Under the pieces are notes generated by a model. That model was given only the letters and a program-made list of their open reading frames with translations. It made no database searches and was not told the DNA's origin. From assembly GCA_020446425.1 (NCBI GenBank), contig JAGRES010000019.1, positions 1 through 64,000 on the forward strand: DNA of 64,000 nt, read 5' to 3'. Each line of letters opens with the position of its first letter. Position 1 is the first letter of the stretch. The stretch comes from Sphingobium sp. GTDB lineage: Bacteria > Pseudomonadota > Alphaproteobacteria > Sphingomonadales > Sphingomonadaceae. Below are positions 8,822 to 18,313 of the stretch, piece after piece. Position numbers and translations under genes: made by a program.

Positions 8822-9878
8822 CCCGTCCGTCCTCGACATGCAGGCGGGTCGCCTCGCCTATTCCATCGAACAACGCGGCCTCCGTGCCAGTCATCCAGAT
8901 CTGGCTGCCTGTCGCGGCCAGCCGCTCGAACAGTGCGGCACGGCGGGACGGATCGAGATGCGCGGCAACCTCATCGAGCAACAGCAGCGGCGCGCGTCCC
9001 ATTTTCTCACGCACCAACGCTGCATGCGCCAGCAATATCGACATCAGCATCGCCTTCTGCTCGCCGGTCGAACAGAGCGCGGCGCCCTGGTCTTTCGCCG
9101 CATGCGTGACGACAAGATCGGCACGATGCGGACCGGACAGAGTGCGTCCCGCTGCCGCATCCTGCCGCCTGCCATCGCGCAATCGGTCAGCCAGCGGGCC
9201 AGCACTGCCGTCGTCCCGTGCATCAAGAGCCAACGCTGGACGCGCAAAGGGCCCCTCCGGAGCATCGACCAGTGCCTGCGCCAGCCGCTTGACCAGATCG
9301 GCGCGCGCGGCGGCAATCGCCTCGCCATGTTCGACCATCTGCGCCTCCAGCGCCGTCAGCCATTGCCCATCCCAGGGATGGCTCGCATCGGCCAGCAACT
9401 TGTTGCGCGCACGCATCGCCGCTTCGTAGCGCGCGCTGTGCGTGGCATGGCCGGGGTAGAGCGCCAGTGTCAGGCGGTCGAGAAAACGGCGCCGTCCACT
9501 GGCGGCTTCGGTGAAAAGCCGATCCATCGCGGGGGTCAGCCATATGACGGACATATATTCGCCCAGCGCGCTCGCCGCCTTGGCGACGCCGCCGATGCGG
9601 ACCTGCCGTCGGTCGGGAGATTGGGCATCGGCCCCGGTGCCAAGGGTCACGCCATCGGCCTGCCCCGCGACACCAAAGCCGCCGCGCCCCGATTGCCGCG
9701 CCATCTCACGCAGCGGCGCACCGCGAAGCCCGCGCCCCGGCGTCAACAGCGATATCGCCTCCAGGATATTGGTCTTGCCCGCTCCGTTCTGGCCGGTGAG
9801 CAACACGAAAGGCTGGCGCGGGACAATCAGCGCATCCTCATGATTGCGAAAATCGCTCAGCGTAAGACGAGACAGCAT
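8808..9878 (-). CDS. recF: DNA replication/repair protein RecF
   Basis: A 356-residue SMC-like ATPase that helps load RecA at gaps through RecFOR. The N-terminal [12 protein letters not shown] leads into Walker [15 protein letters not shown]; the ABC-type signature LSGPHRADL and Walker [13 protein letters not shown] lie in the C-terminal half. The length is typical. It is not next to dnaA/dnaN/gyrB as in gammaproteobacteria, which is usual for this group. prmA lies 17 bases upstream on the same strand. Confidence 0.95.
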   Translation of the reverse strand: MLSRLTLSDFRNHEDALIVPRQPFVLLTGQNGAGKTNILEAISLLTPGRGLRGAPLREMARQSGRGGFGVAGQADGVTLGTGADAQSPDRRQVRIGGVAKAASALGEYMSVIWLTPAMDRLFTEAASGRRRFLDRLTLALYPGHATHSARYEAAMRARNKLLADASHPWDGQWLTALEAQMVEHGEAIAAARADLVKRLAQALVDAPEGPFARPALALDARDDGSAGPLADRLRDGRRQDAAAGRTLSGPHRADLVVTHAAKDQGAALCSTGEQKAMLMSILLAHAALVREKMGRAPLLLLDEVAAHLDPSRRAALFERLAATGSQIWMTGTEAALFDGIGEATRLHVEDGRVSPA

Positions 9879-9895
9879 CGTTCAGCTCAGCACGG

Positions 9896-10885
9896 TCACC
9901 AGCTACCGAAACCGGGCGCTTCACCGTTGGCCCCCGCCCGCCAGCGGCGCGGACGTTTCCATCCCGCAGAGGGGCGCTTGCGGAACCGCAGGGTAGGCCA
10001 ATGTCCGCTTTCTCCGGGGGAATCGATGCGGTCCACCAGCCGCAACCCCTGCGCACGATAGGCAGCGGCCACACGATCGGCTTGATTATCGAGCAATCCG
10101 GCCAGGATCAGCGTGCCTCCGTCGGCCAGAACCGCGCTCATCGACGGCGCAAGTTCAATCAGCGGCCCCGCCAATATATTGGCGATCAGCAGGTCATAGG
10201 GCGCATGGGCGTGCAGCAATGGATGATCGACGCCAGCCGCCTCGCACAACATCAACTCTCCGATACTTCCGCCGAGCGCAACATTATTGAGCGCGGCATT
10301 TTCCGCCGTTACCTCAACCGCCGTAGGGTCGATATCGGATGCTATCGCATAGGCGCGCGGCCACAGGTGCAGTGCCGCAAAGGCCAGCAGGCCCGTGCCC
10401 GTGCCGATATCCGCGATATTGCCATAGCGTTCGCCCAGGGTTCGGCACCGGTCCAGCATGGCGAGGCATCCGCTCGTCGTTTCATGCTGGCCGGTCCCAA
10501 AAGCGCGCCCAGCAGGAATGAGAAACGGCACTACGCCCTGCGGCACGGGGTCGTCGGCATGGTTGCGCACGTAAAAGCGCCCTGACGTCACCGGCTCCAG
10601 CCCCTGCTGGCTCAGCGTGACCCAATCCTCGTCCGGCAAGGCCTCCAGCTTGGGCTTACTGCCTTTGCTGCTTGGCAGCATCGCCTTGACCAAGGCGACC
10701 GTGTCTGCGCTGGGTTTGCTCTCGAAATAAGCGTCGATCTGCCAGCGCTGGGGGTTATCCTCCTCGATCTCGCTGGTCATCATCACAGGGGGCGGATCAA
10801 GCTCGGCCAGCGCGCCCAGATCGGCGCCAATGGCTTCGGCCTCCGCGCGCGTGCAAGGCAGGGTCAATTTCCAGCTTTTGGTCAT
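9896..10885 (-). CDS. prmA: Ribosomal protein L11 methyltransferase
   Basis: A 329-residue class I methyltransferase that trimethylates ribosomal protein L11. The motifs are GRAFGTGQHETT near the middle, ADIGTGTGLLAFAAL for SAM binding, and IANILAGPL, which replaces the NPP(Y) motif in PrmA. The ATG at 10885 (MTKSWKL) is preferred over an upstream start six codons earlier. The C-terminal tail after the domain is Arg/Gly-rich. It forms a pair with recF. Confidence 0.92.
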   Translation of the reverse strand: MTKSWKLTLPCTRAEAEAIGADLGALAELDPPPVMMTSEIEEDNPQRWQIDAYFESKPSADTVALVKAMLPSSKGSKPKLEALPDEDWVTLSQQGLEPVTSGRFYVRNHADDPVPQGVVPFLIPAGRAFGTGQHETTSGCLAMLDRCRTLGERYGNIADIGTGTGLLAFAALHLWPRAYAIASDIDPTAVEVTAENAALNNVALGGSIGELMLCEAAGVDHPLLHAHAPYDLLIANILAGPLIELAPSMSAVLADGGTLILAGLLDNQADRVAAAYRAQGLRLVDRIDSPGESGHWPTLRFRKRPSAGWKRPRRWRAGANGEAPGFGSW

Positions 10886-11092
10886 GCACGAACCGCATCC
10901 CACGCGCGGCGGATAGGGTCAAGCCGCTTGCTGATGCAGCTCAGCGCAGCCCTGGGTACGACGAACCGTTTCGCGCCCCAACACGAATCATGGACGCGCG
11001 GCTGGCGCTGGCATAGTTTACAGGCTAGAGGGAGCGCCCCGTGCCCACTGCCTGCGTGGTGGCCCGCCCGACAAATATAGAGTGAGCGACCC

Positions 11093-11566
11093 ATGACACT
11101 TACTACTCTGCCCTATCGCCCTTGTGTCGGTATGATGCTGGTCAATGTGGAGGGAAGGGTATTCGTGGGACAACGGCTCGACAGCAAGGTCGAGGCCTGG
11201 CAGATGCCGCAAGGCGGGATCGACGACGGTGAAGACCCGCGCGATACGGCGCTGCGAGAGCTGGCCGAGGAAACCGGCATCGCGGCCGATCTGGTCAACA
11301 TCATAGCCCAGACGCAGGACGAGTTGTTCTATGATCTGCCCGATGACCTGATCGGCAAGATCTGGGGCGGCAAATATCGCGGCCAGCGGCAGACATGGTT
11401 TCTGATGCGCTTCACCGGAACCGACGAAGATGTGAATATCGCCACATCCCATCAGGAATTTCGCGACTGGCGCTGGATTGAGCCCGATCAGCTTCCCGAA
11501 CTCATCGTTCCCTTCAAGAAGAAACTTTATCGCGATATATTGAGTGAATTCGCCCATCTGATCTGA
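11093..11566 (+). CDS. rppH: RNA pyrophosphohydrolase
   Basis: A 157-residue Nudix hydrolase that removes pyrophosphate from 5'-triphosphate mRNA and so prepares it for RNase E decay. The full Nudix box runs from GGIDDGEDPRDTALRELAEE to the following TGI, at about residues 42-64. The W-Q-M-P-Q-G-G-I context is characteristic of RppH. The upstream 190-bp gap holds no gene I can support. Confidence 0.93.
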   Translation: MTLTTLPYRPCVGMMLVNVEGRVFVGQRLDSKVEAWQMPQGGIDDGEDPRDTALRELAEETGIAADLVNIIAQTQDELFYDLPDDLIGKIWGGKYRGQRQTWFLMRFTGTDEDVNIATSHQEFRDWRWIEPDQLPELIVPFKKKLYRDILSEFAHLI

Positions 11567-11612
11567 CGTCATGGGGTTTTCTATGCGCCATAGAGGCGTT
11601 AGACCCGCCAGC

Positions 11613-12542
11613 ATGCCGAAATATTCACTTATCATTCCTTTCCTTCTCGCCGCATCACCTGCCATCGCTCAGGAAGAAACCGTCACGGCCCAGCAAGAAC
11701 CTGCCATCGCTCTGCCCGCCCCAATCCGGCAGATGCTGGAAGCTGCGATGGCCGGAGAAGATGAAGCAGAAATCGAAATAGTCGCGAAATATGCCCGTCA
11801 GGCCGCGCCCCTTGCGGAAGCGGAAATCGACGCCATGCTGGCGCAGCATCAGGAGCAGATGGCGGCCAAGGTTGAAGAAAAACGCAGCAATCCGAATATC
11901 TTTGCGCTGTGGGCAGGCAAGCTTGAACTGGGCGGCTTCCGCTCCACCGGTTCCACCAGCGAATTCGGTTTCAGCGGCACCCTCACCGCCAAGCGGCAGG
12001 GCCTGATGTGGACGCACACTCTCTATGGCAGCGCGGATTACCGACGCGCCAATGGCGAGACATCGCGCGAACGTTTCCTGGCATCCTACATCCCGCGTTA
12101 TCGCCTCGACGAGCGCGGTTTCATCTATGGCCTCGTGCAATATGAACGCGATCCCACATTGGGGTTTGAGAGCCGGTACACCGGTTCCGTAGGTGTGGGC
12201 TATAAGGTGATAGATGAGGAAATGCTGAAATTCGCCGTCGAGGCCGGACCTTCGCTGCGCCGTGCGCATTACACCGATGACGGCACGGAGACCAAGGCTG
12301 GCGTGCGATCATCCGCCGAACTGGAATGGCAGCTTTCCCCGACCCTCACCTTTCACCAGACCGGATCGGCTTATGCGGAAAAGGATGTCATGACGCTGGC
12401 CAGCCTGACCGCGCTGGATGCGAAATTGATCAGCATATTGACGGCGCGGCTATCCTATGACGTGCTCTATGAAAAAGACGACAAGCTGACGGAGAAAAAG
12501 CTGGATACGTTGAGCAAGGTCAGCCTGATATACGAATTCTAA
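11613..12542 (+). CDS. DUF481 family outer-membrane-type protein
   Basis: A protein of about 309 residues. Starting at 11613 gives a clean signal peptide (MPKYSLIIPFLLAASPAIAQ); in-frame ATGs at 11571 and 11583 would only add an unlikely extension. A helical segment rich in Ala/Glu (to about residue 95) precedes a beta-rich domain with YdiY/DUF481-type strands, ending in the aromatic residue LIYEF expected of an outer-membrane beta-barrel. The function is unknown, perhaps a salt-induced or stress outer-membrane protein. Confidence 0.75.
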   Translation: MPKYSLIIPFLLAASPAIAQEETVTAQQEPAIALPAPIRQMLEAAMAGEDEAEIEIVAKYARQAAPLAEAEIDAMLAQHQEQMAAKVEEKRSNPNIFALWAGKLELGGFRSTGSTSEFGFSGTLTAKRQGLMWTHTLYGSADYRRANGETSRERFLASYIPRYRLDERGFIYGLVQYERDPTLGFESRYTGSVGVGYKVIDEEMLKFAVEAGPSLRRAHYTDDGTETKAGVRSSAELEWQLSPTLTFHQTGSAYAEKDVMTLASLTALDAKLISILTARLSYDVLYEKDDKLTEKKLDTLSKVSLIYEF

Positions 12543-12602
12543 GCTCCGGTTTGGACCTTGAGAGGGGTGGAGCAGCGCTCTCCGCTCTGCTAGATTCCTG
12601 CA

Positions 12603-13814
12603 ATGAAGCACATAAGCGCTCTGGAGCAGGAGATTCTCCAAACCGCAGGAGATACCCCCATGCTGGATCAGGTCCGGCAATGGGCGAAGGTGAACAGCGG
12701 ATCGCATAATCTCGATGGACTGACAGAGATGGCATCTTTGCTAGCCGATGCCTTTTCCGTGCTGCCCGGCGCGCTGCGGCTGGTGGACGGAGAGCCGATG
12801 ACGAGCATTGCACCGGATGGACACAGCATAACCCGGCAGATGGGCCAGCATATGATGCTCAGTGTGCGCCCGGATGCCGAAAAGCGCATATTGCTGACCG
12901 GTCATATGGATACGGTTTTTGCCGCCGATCACCCGTTCCAGGCGCTGACATGGCTCGATGACGCCACCCTCAACGGTCCCGGCGTAGCCGACATGAAGGG
13001 AGGCATCGCGCTGATGCTGGCGGCGCTTAAGGCATTTGAGGCCAGTCCAATTGCCGCTTCATTGGGCTATGACGTGCTCATCAACAGTGACGAGGAGGTG
13101 GGCAGCTTCTCTTCCGCCCCGTTGATCGCCCGAATGGCCAGAGACAAGCTGGCTGCCCTCACCTATGAACCTGCCCTGCCGGACGGCACGCTCGCTGGCG
13201 CGCGCGCAGGCAGCGGCAATTTCTCGATCCATATCGCCGGGCGCAGCGCCCATGCCGGGCGCAACCCAGAAGACGGGCGCAATGCTCTGCTCGCGGCAGC
13301 AGATCTTGCAATGCGCCTTGCCGATGGTGCCAAAGCGATTGGTCTGCCGTGCAACCCGGCGAAGATCGACGGCGGCGGGCCGAATAATATGGTGCCCGAT
13401 CTTGCTATATTGCGTGTCAATTTCCGCCCCGGCAGCCCGGAGATACAGGCGGCGGCGCAGCAGCTGGTCGATGACAGCATCGCCGCAATCATCGCGGCGC
13501 ACGAAGTATCGGCGCATGCCCATGGCGGATTTAACCGACCGCCGAAACCGCTCGACCCGGGCGCGCAAAGACTGTTCGCGCTGGTCAAGGAAGCCGGCAG
13601 CGATCTGGGCCTCGATATAAGCTGGCGGGACACTGGCGGCGTATGCGATGGCAACAATATCGCCGCCTGCGGCGTTCCCGTGGTCGACACCATGGGTGCA
13701 CGCGGTGGCGCGATCCACAGCAGTGACGAGTATCTTATTGTCGATAGCTTGGCTGAACGCGCACGGCTTTCCGCCCTGACCATCGCCCGTATCGCCCAGA
13801 GGGGAGCGCTATGA
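12603..13814 (+). CDS. M20-family metallohydrolase in arginine operon
   Basis: A 403-residue zinc amidohydrolase of the M20 family (ArgE, DapE, carboxypeptidase G2 relatives). The metal and catalytic residues are visible in GHMDTVF, GPGVADMKGG, NSDEEVGS and the late GGAIHSSDEY. A dimerisation/lid domain sits in between. Its stop codon overlaps the astA start (ATGA), so it is translationally coupled to arginine succinyltransferase. A role in hydrolysing an N-succinyl amino acid is inferred; formally it could also be a peptidase. Confidence 0.85.
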   Translation: MKHISALEQEILQTAGDTPMLDQVRQWAKVNSGSHNLDGLTEMASLLADAFSVLPGALRLVDGEPMTSIAPDGHSITRQMGQHMMLSVRPDAEKRILLTGHMDTVFAADHPFQALTWLDDATLNGPGVADMKGGIALMLAALKAFEASPIAASLGYDVLINSDEEVGSFSSAPLIARMARDKLAALTYEPALPDGTLAGARAGSGNFSIHIAGRSAHAGRNPEDGRNALLAAADLAMRLADGAKAIGLPCNPAKIDGGGPNNMVPDLAILRVNFRPGSPEIQAAAQQLVDDSIAAIIAAHEVSAHAHGGFNRPPKPLDPGAQRLFALVKEAGSDLGLDISWRDTGGVCDGNNIAACGVPVVDTMGARGGAIHSSDEYLIVDSLAERARLSALTIARIAQRGAL

Positions 13815-14830
13815 CCTTCATCATCCGTCCCGCCCGGCAAGACGACCTGCAGACCATTTACGAGATGGCGAAACTGACTGGCGGCGGCTTCACCAACCTG
13901 CCACCCGACCGTGAATCCCTTGCCGCCAAGCTGGAGCGCACACAAAAAGCGCTGGCGCGCACGGATGACGGCATCAAGGACGAGCTCATCGTCCTTGTGC
14001 TGGAAAATACCGAAACCGGGCAGGTACGCGGCACTTCCCAGATATTCAGCGCCGTCGGCCAGAGCGCACCCTTTTATTCCTACCGTATCGGCACCCTGAC
14101 CCAGCATAGCCGTGAGCTGGGCCGCACTTTTCGCGCGCAGATGCTCTCCCTCACCACCGACCTGGAAGGCGCGGCAGAGGTTGGCGGCTTGTTCCTGCAC
14201 CCGCGCGAGCGCGCCGAGGGCCTTGGCCTGCTGCTGGCGCGCAGCCGTTATCTTTTCATCAAGCAGCATCGCGCACGCTTCGGTGAGAAGATATTGGCGG
14301 AGCTGCGCGGCGTCATCGACGATGCGGGCGGCTCCCCATTCTGGGATGGCCTAGCCGGGCGCTTCTTCGGTATGAGCTTTCAGGAAGCGGACGAGTTCAA
14401 TGCCGTCAACGGCCACCAGTTCATCGCCGACCTGATGCCCAAGACGCCGATCTATATCGACATGCTGACCGACAGCGCGCGCGCCGTCATTGGTCTGCCC
14501 CACCCCAATGGCCGCGCGGCGATGCGCATGCTGGAGAAGGAAGGGTTTGAGAATAGCGGCTATATCGACATATTCGATGGCGGCCCGACCTTGGTGGGAC
14601 AGATTGATAGCCTTAGAAGCATCGCCAATGCTCGCAATATGACATTCGCCGGTACGCATGAAGCGCATGGCGAGAAAATGTTGGTGGCAACCGGCCTATT
14701 GGCGGATTTCCGCTGTGCCTTCGCACAGGCGGTTATCCGCGCGACGGACGGGACGGTGCAGCTCGACGCCCAGAGCGCTGAAGCGCTGCACCTGCATCCC
14801 GGTGATGAATTGCTGATCGTGGAGCGATAG
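13811..14830 (+). CDS. astA: Arginine N-succinyltransferase
   Basis: A 339-residue GNAT-like acyltransferase that transfers succinyl from succinyl-CoA to arginine, the first step of the AST catabolic pathway. It is recognisable from the start FIIRPARQDDLQTIYEMA, the GGGFTNLPPDRE segment, LFLHPRERAEGLGLLLARSR, and FFGMSFQEAD. The length fits the family. It overlaps the upstream hydrolase by four bases and is followed after two bases by astB. Confidence 0.95.
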   Translation: MTFIIRPARQDDLQTIYEMAKLTGGGFTNLPPDRESLAAKLERTQKALARTDDGIKDELIVLVLENTETGQVRGTSQIFSAVGQSAPFYSYRIGTLTQHSRELGRTFRAQMLSLTTDLEGAAEVGGLFLHPRERAEGLGLLLARSRYLFIKQHRARFGEKILAELRGVIDDAGGSPFWDGLAGRFFGMSFQEADEFNAVNGHQFIADLMPKTPIYIDMLTDSARAVIGLPHPNGRAAMRMLEKEGFENSGYIDIFDGGPTLVGQIDSLRSIANARNMTFAGTHEAHGEKMLVATGLLADFRCAFAQAVIRATDGTVQLDAQSAEALHLHPGDELLIVER

Positions 14831-14832
14831 GG

Positions 14833-16089
14833 GTGGCGCGGCGCGAGATCAATTTCGACGGCATTGTCGGGCCAAGCCATAATTATGCGGGTCTGAGCCC
14901 CGGCAATCTGGCCTCATCGAACAACGCAGGCGCCGTATCACATCCGCGTGCGGCAGCGTTGCAGGGCATAGCCAAGATGCGCGCCAATATCGCGCTGGGC
15001 CTGGCACAGGGTATTTTCCTGCCGCAACCGCGCCCGGATCATGACTGGCTGGCGCGACTCTCGACCGATGTCGCAAATGCGGAACCCCATATTTGCGCTG
15101 CTGCTATGTCCGCCTCTTCCATGTGGGCCGCCAACGCGGCAACCGTATCGCCAGCGCCCGACACAGCGGATGGCCGCTGCCACCTGTCCGTCGCCAATCT
15201 GGTCACCATGCCGCATCGCAGCCATGAATGGCCGCATACGTTGCGCCAGCTCCAGCTTGCCTTCGCCGATGCAGGCAGCTTCGCTGTACATGGCCTCGTG
15301 CCCGCTCCCTATGGCGACGAAGGCGCGGCCAACCATATGCGCCTGTGCCCCGCACATGGTGAAGCTGGCGTAGAAGTGTTCGTTTATGGCTGCGCGGGCG
15401 GAGGTTTTCCCGCACGCCAGCATATCGAGGCCAGCAAGGCGATTGCCCGTGCGCATGGCCTGAAGCCGGAACGCACCCTGTTTGTCGAGCAGACGGAGGA
15501 GGCCATTGCCGCAGGCGCATTCCACAATGATGTCGTCGCCGTCGCGAACGAAAATGTCCTGTTCGCGCATGAGCAGGCTTTTGCCGACCGTGACGGCTTT
15601 TTCGCAGACCTGCGTGCGCTGATGCCACAGGTCGAGATCGTCGAGGTTCCGGCCAGCATGGTGCCGCTGGGCGATGCCATCTCTTCCTATCTGTTCAATG
15701 CGCAACTGGTGACGCTGCCTGACGGCGGCGGGATGGTGCTGATCGTCCCCGGCGAGTGCATGACCACACCCAGTGTCGCCACCTATTGCGAGGAACTGAC
15801 GGCGAGCAATGGTCCGATCCGCCGCGTGATCCCCGTCGATGTCCGCGAGTCCATGGCCAATGGCGGCGGCCCGGCATGCTTGCGCTTGCGTGTCGTGGCG
15901 GACCCGGCCACGATAGATCCGCGCTTCATGGTCGATGATGTGAAACTCAGCGGCATCGCCCAGGTCATAGAGCAATATTGGCCGGAAACTATCCACCCCG
16001 ATGATCTGGCCGATCCGCAGCTAATAGCCAGCATCGAGCAAGCTCGCCTGCACCTGCTGGAGCATCTCGACCTTTCCGCTGATCTTTGA
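14833..16089 (+). CDS. astB: N-succinylarginine dihydrolase
   Basis: A 418-residue amidinotransferase-fold enzyme that converts N-succinylarginine to N-succinylornithine plus CO2 and ammonia, the second AST step. It begins REINFDGIVGPSHNYAGLS, a strong family signature, and keeps the active-site cysteine in NGGGPACLRLRV near the C-terminus. Translation starts at GTG, two bases after the astA stop. The remaining AST genes (astC, astD, astE) are not in this window. Confidence 0.95.
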   Translation: MARREINFDGIVGPSHNYAGLSPGNLASSNNAGAVSHPRAAALQGIAKMRANIALGLAQGIFLPQPRPDHDWLARLSTDVANAEPHICAAAMSASSMWAANAATVSPAPDTADGRCHLSVANLVTMPHRSHEWPHTLRQLQLAFADAGSFAVHGLVPAPYGDEGAANHMRLCPAHGEAGVEVFVYGCAGGGFPARQHIEASKAIARAHGLKPERTLFVEQTEEAIAAGAFHNDVVAVANENVLFAHEQAFADRDGFFADLRALMPQVEIVEVPASMVPLGDAISSYLFNAQLVTLPDGGGMVLIVPGECMTTPSVATYCEELTASNGPIRRVIPVDVRESMANGGGPACLRLRVVADPATIDPRFMVDDVKLSGIAQVIEQYWPETIHPDDLADPQLIASIEQARLHLLEHLDLSADL

Positions 16090-16144
16090 TTTTTCACGGT
16101 TAATTGATTTGCACATGAGCCCAGGCGGCGGCTATTTTAACGAA

Positions 16145-16375
16145 ATGCTAACCAAGATTCGCCGCCTGTTCATGGTCAAGACGAAGTTCGAGGCGTTCCT
16201 CGTCATCTATGCGCTTGCCGTCGGCGCGGTGGAGCGTGGCATTCATTATATGGAGCAATATCCCGGCACATTCGGACATGTGCTGGCGCTGTGCTGTACC
16301 ACTGCTGTATTTCTGGCGGGCGGCAAGATGATCGACGCCATAGATATGCGCGCGCAGCTCGGCTATCTCGACTGA
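16145..16375 (+). CDS. Small membrane protein, unknown
   Basis: A 76-residue protein with two hydrophobic stretches (FEAFLVIYALAVGAVERG and HVLALCCTTAVFLAGG), probably two inner-membrane helices. I do not recognise the family. No convincing ribosome binding site precedes any of the possible starts (ATG 16115, 16145 or 16172). Its 3' end overlaps the convergent mobA gene by 13 bases. Confidence 0.6.
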   Translation: MLTKIRRLFMVKTKFEAFLVIYALAVGAVERGIHYMEQYPGTFGHVLALCCTTAVFLAGGKMIDAIDMRAQLGYLD

Positions 16376-16908
16376 GCCTCGCCCAGCAGGCGTTCCGCCT
16401 CGGCCAGCGCATCCGGCGTATTGATATTCACGAAGCCGGTATCCACTGCAACGATCCGCGCATCCACCTGGCGCATGAAGCCCCGGATCGAACGGTCAGC
16501 CTGACCGGTGAGCCATTCATCAAGATCATCCGCCAGCGAGACGGGCCATAACCCCATCAGCCAATGGCCATCGACCACAGCCGGACCGGGGGAGAGACGT
16601 GCCGCCAGATCGGTTGGCACAGGCAGCGTATCGCACCCGACACACAACACGGCATCGAAACCATGGATATGCGCGTGATGAAGCGCGCCGTTGAGTCCGC
16701 CCAGTGGCCCTTCGCCTGCGCGTGGGCGATCCTCCACACGCACGATACCGGGCCAGTCACGCCCGACTATGACAAGCGCTTCACTTTGCGCCGTCAATGC
16801 CTGAGCAACATGATCGACAAGGGCGCGACCGCCGAGTAGCGCCGCGCCTTTATCGCCGCCGAAGCGGCGCGCCTCGCCACCCGCGATGATTGCGCCCAAT
16901 ATTTTCAT
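16363..16908 (-). CDS. mobA: Molybdenum cofactor guanylyltransferase
   Basis: A 181-residue protein that attaches GMP to molybdopterin to form the bis-MGD cofactor. The N-terminus GAIIAGGEARRFGGDKGAALLGGR is the MobA nucleotide-binding signature; CVGCDTLPVP holds the metal-binding aspartate near residue 95. The length fits the family. It has no other molybdenum genes nearby. Confidence 0.88.
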   Translation of the reverse strand: MKILGAIIAGGEARRFGGDKGAALLGGRALVDHVAQALTAQSEALVIVGRDWPGIVRVEDRPRAGEGPLGGLNGALHHAHIHGFDAVLCVGCDTLPVPTDLAARLSPGPAVVDGHWLMGLWPVSLADDLDEWLTGQADRSIRGFMRQVDARIVAVDTGFVNINTPDALAEAERLLGEAQSR

Positions 16909-16944
16909 GAGCCGTCGCGGCAGGCGAGCGAAACTGTCAGAAAA

Positions 16945-17118
16945 TCACACTTCTTTGACAGGAGCGCCGGGACCGTTTTTCAGGATTGATTCGATGGCAT
17001 TCTTCGCCGAAGCCTTGCTGGTATAGCCTTCGGTCCAGAAGATAATTTCGGAGTTGTATTTGAATTTGGCGACAAATTCGCCTTTCTTGTTCTTCTCGAT
17101 CACGAACTTATGAGCCAT
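16945..17118 (-). CDS. DUF1508 (YegP-like) small protein
   Basis: A 57-residue protein reading MAHKFVIEKNKKGEFVAKF, then YNSEIIFWTEGYTSKASAKN and AIESILKNGP. This is the single-copy form of the DUF1508/YegP repeat, a small beta-beta-alpha fold of unknown function. A strong GGGGAGCGGG ribosome binding site lies just upstream of the ATG. It is free-standing between mobA and the FAD oxidoreductase on the same strand. Confidence 0.85.
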   Translation of the reverse strand: MAHKFVIEKNKKGEFVAKFKYNSEIIFWTEGYTSKASAKNAIESILKNGPGAPVKEV

Positions 17119-17188
17119 GTCCCGCTCCCCTCATTGTGAATAAGAGGGGCCAGCCTATCGTCTGTTCCCATGGAAGAAAAGGCCGAAA

Positions 17189-18313
17189 TCAGCGGAATCT
17201 CGCGGGCGCATATTTTGCCGGATCAATCCCTGCCAATGCAGGGCCAATGTTGGTGCCGCGAACAAGCCCTGCACCGAGCAGCGCTGCAGCTGGTGCGGTT
17301 TGTATGCCGAAACCACCCTGCCCCGCGAACCAGAAGAAACCCGGCACGACCGAATCGAAACCGTAAACCGGCAGGCGGTCGGGCGCGAAACTGCGCAAGC
17401 CCGCCCATTTGCGCTCAACCGCTTCGACACGCCAGCCAACCACCTGCTGCAACCGCTCGATCGCGATGGCGACATCCATTTCATCTGGCGCGACATCGCC
17501 CGCCGCAACAGGCGTTTCATCATGTGGGGTCAACCAGATACGGCCACCGCCTGCTGGCTTGAAATAGAAACGCCCGGACAGATCGAGCACAAGCGGCAGG
17601 TCGTCAGGCACCGCCGGGTCGACGCGCAGTTGAACCACCGTCCGTAACATTGGCTGTATACCCAGCGGCGCGACGCCGGATGCTTGCGCCACTTGATCTG
17701 CCCAGGCGCCCGCCGCGTTGATGATCATGCCTGCGCCAACTTCCCGACCCGAAAGCCGCACATGCCATCCCTGCCCTGAACGCTCGGCGCCAACAAGCCG
17801 CTCCCCTATGGCAATTGTGCCACCATGACGCGCATAAGCGCGCAGATAAGCTCCATGCAATGCGGCGACGTCGATATCGCACGTGCTCGGTTCCTCAAGA
17901 CCAAGCACCCAATCCGGGTGCAAGCCGGAAATGCGGTCTTGCAGATCACTTGCGGTGAGCGGCGTGAACAATGCATCATCGGCAAAGACCTTCTGCAAAT
18001 GGTCCCGCGCCGCCTCGTCGCCCTGCCGCCCGATATGGACTGCGCCGCGCCGGTGCAGAAACCCCTGTTCCGAAAATTCCGGGTCGGGTCTCTCCAGAAA
18101 GGCCCGCGATGCCGATGTCAGGGGGCGCACATCCGGTCCGCCATAGCTCTCGGTCCAGAAGGCGACCGAACGGCCCGTGGCGTGATAGCCGGGCATGTCC
18201 TCCATTTCGGCAATCAATACCGACATATGCGGCGCGAGTTGCGCCCCCAGGCTGGCCCCGGCCATGCCCGCGCCGATGATGACGGCGTCGAAATTGCTAT
18301 GCGGTGATGTCAT
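17189..18313 (-). CDS. FAD-dependent oxidoreductase (DAO family)
   Basis: A 374-residue protein with the Rossmann FAD-binding motif AVIIGAGMAGASLGAQLA at the N-terminus, the INAAGAWAD segment in the middle, and a C-terminal FAD contact FWFAGQGGFGIQTAPAAA. It resembles the D-amino-acid/glycine oxidase and D-arginine dehydrogenase-like group; the substrate is not certain. The start overlaps the end of the upstream alpha/beta hydrolase by 17 bases, so the two are probably cotranscribed. Confidence 0.85.
   Translation of the reverse strand: MTSPHSNFDAVIIGAGMAGASLGAQLAPHMSVLIAEMEDMPGYHATGRSVAFWTESYGGPDVRPLTSASRAFLERPDPEFSEQGFLHRRGAVHIGRQGDEAARDHLQKVFADDALFTPLTASDLQDRISGLHPDWVLGLEEPSTCDIDVAALHGAYLRAYARHGGTIAIGERLVGAERSGQGWHVRLSGREVGAGMIINAAGAWADQVAQASGVAPLGIQPMLRTVVQLRVDPAVPDDLPLVLDLSGRFYFKPAGGGRIWLTPHDETPVAAGDVAPDEMDVAIAIERLQQVVGWRVEAVERKWAGLRSFAPDRLPVYGFDSVVPGFFWFAGQGGFGIQTAPAAALLGAGLVRGTNIGPALAGIDPAKYAPARFR

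Noticed and set aside
14938-15996. 352-residue open frame antisense to astB
   Set aside because: It is a shadow of the well-supported astB gene.
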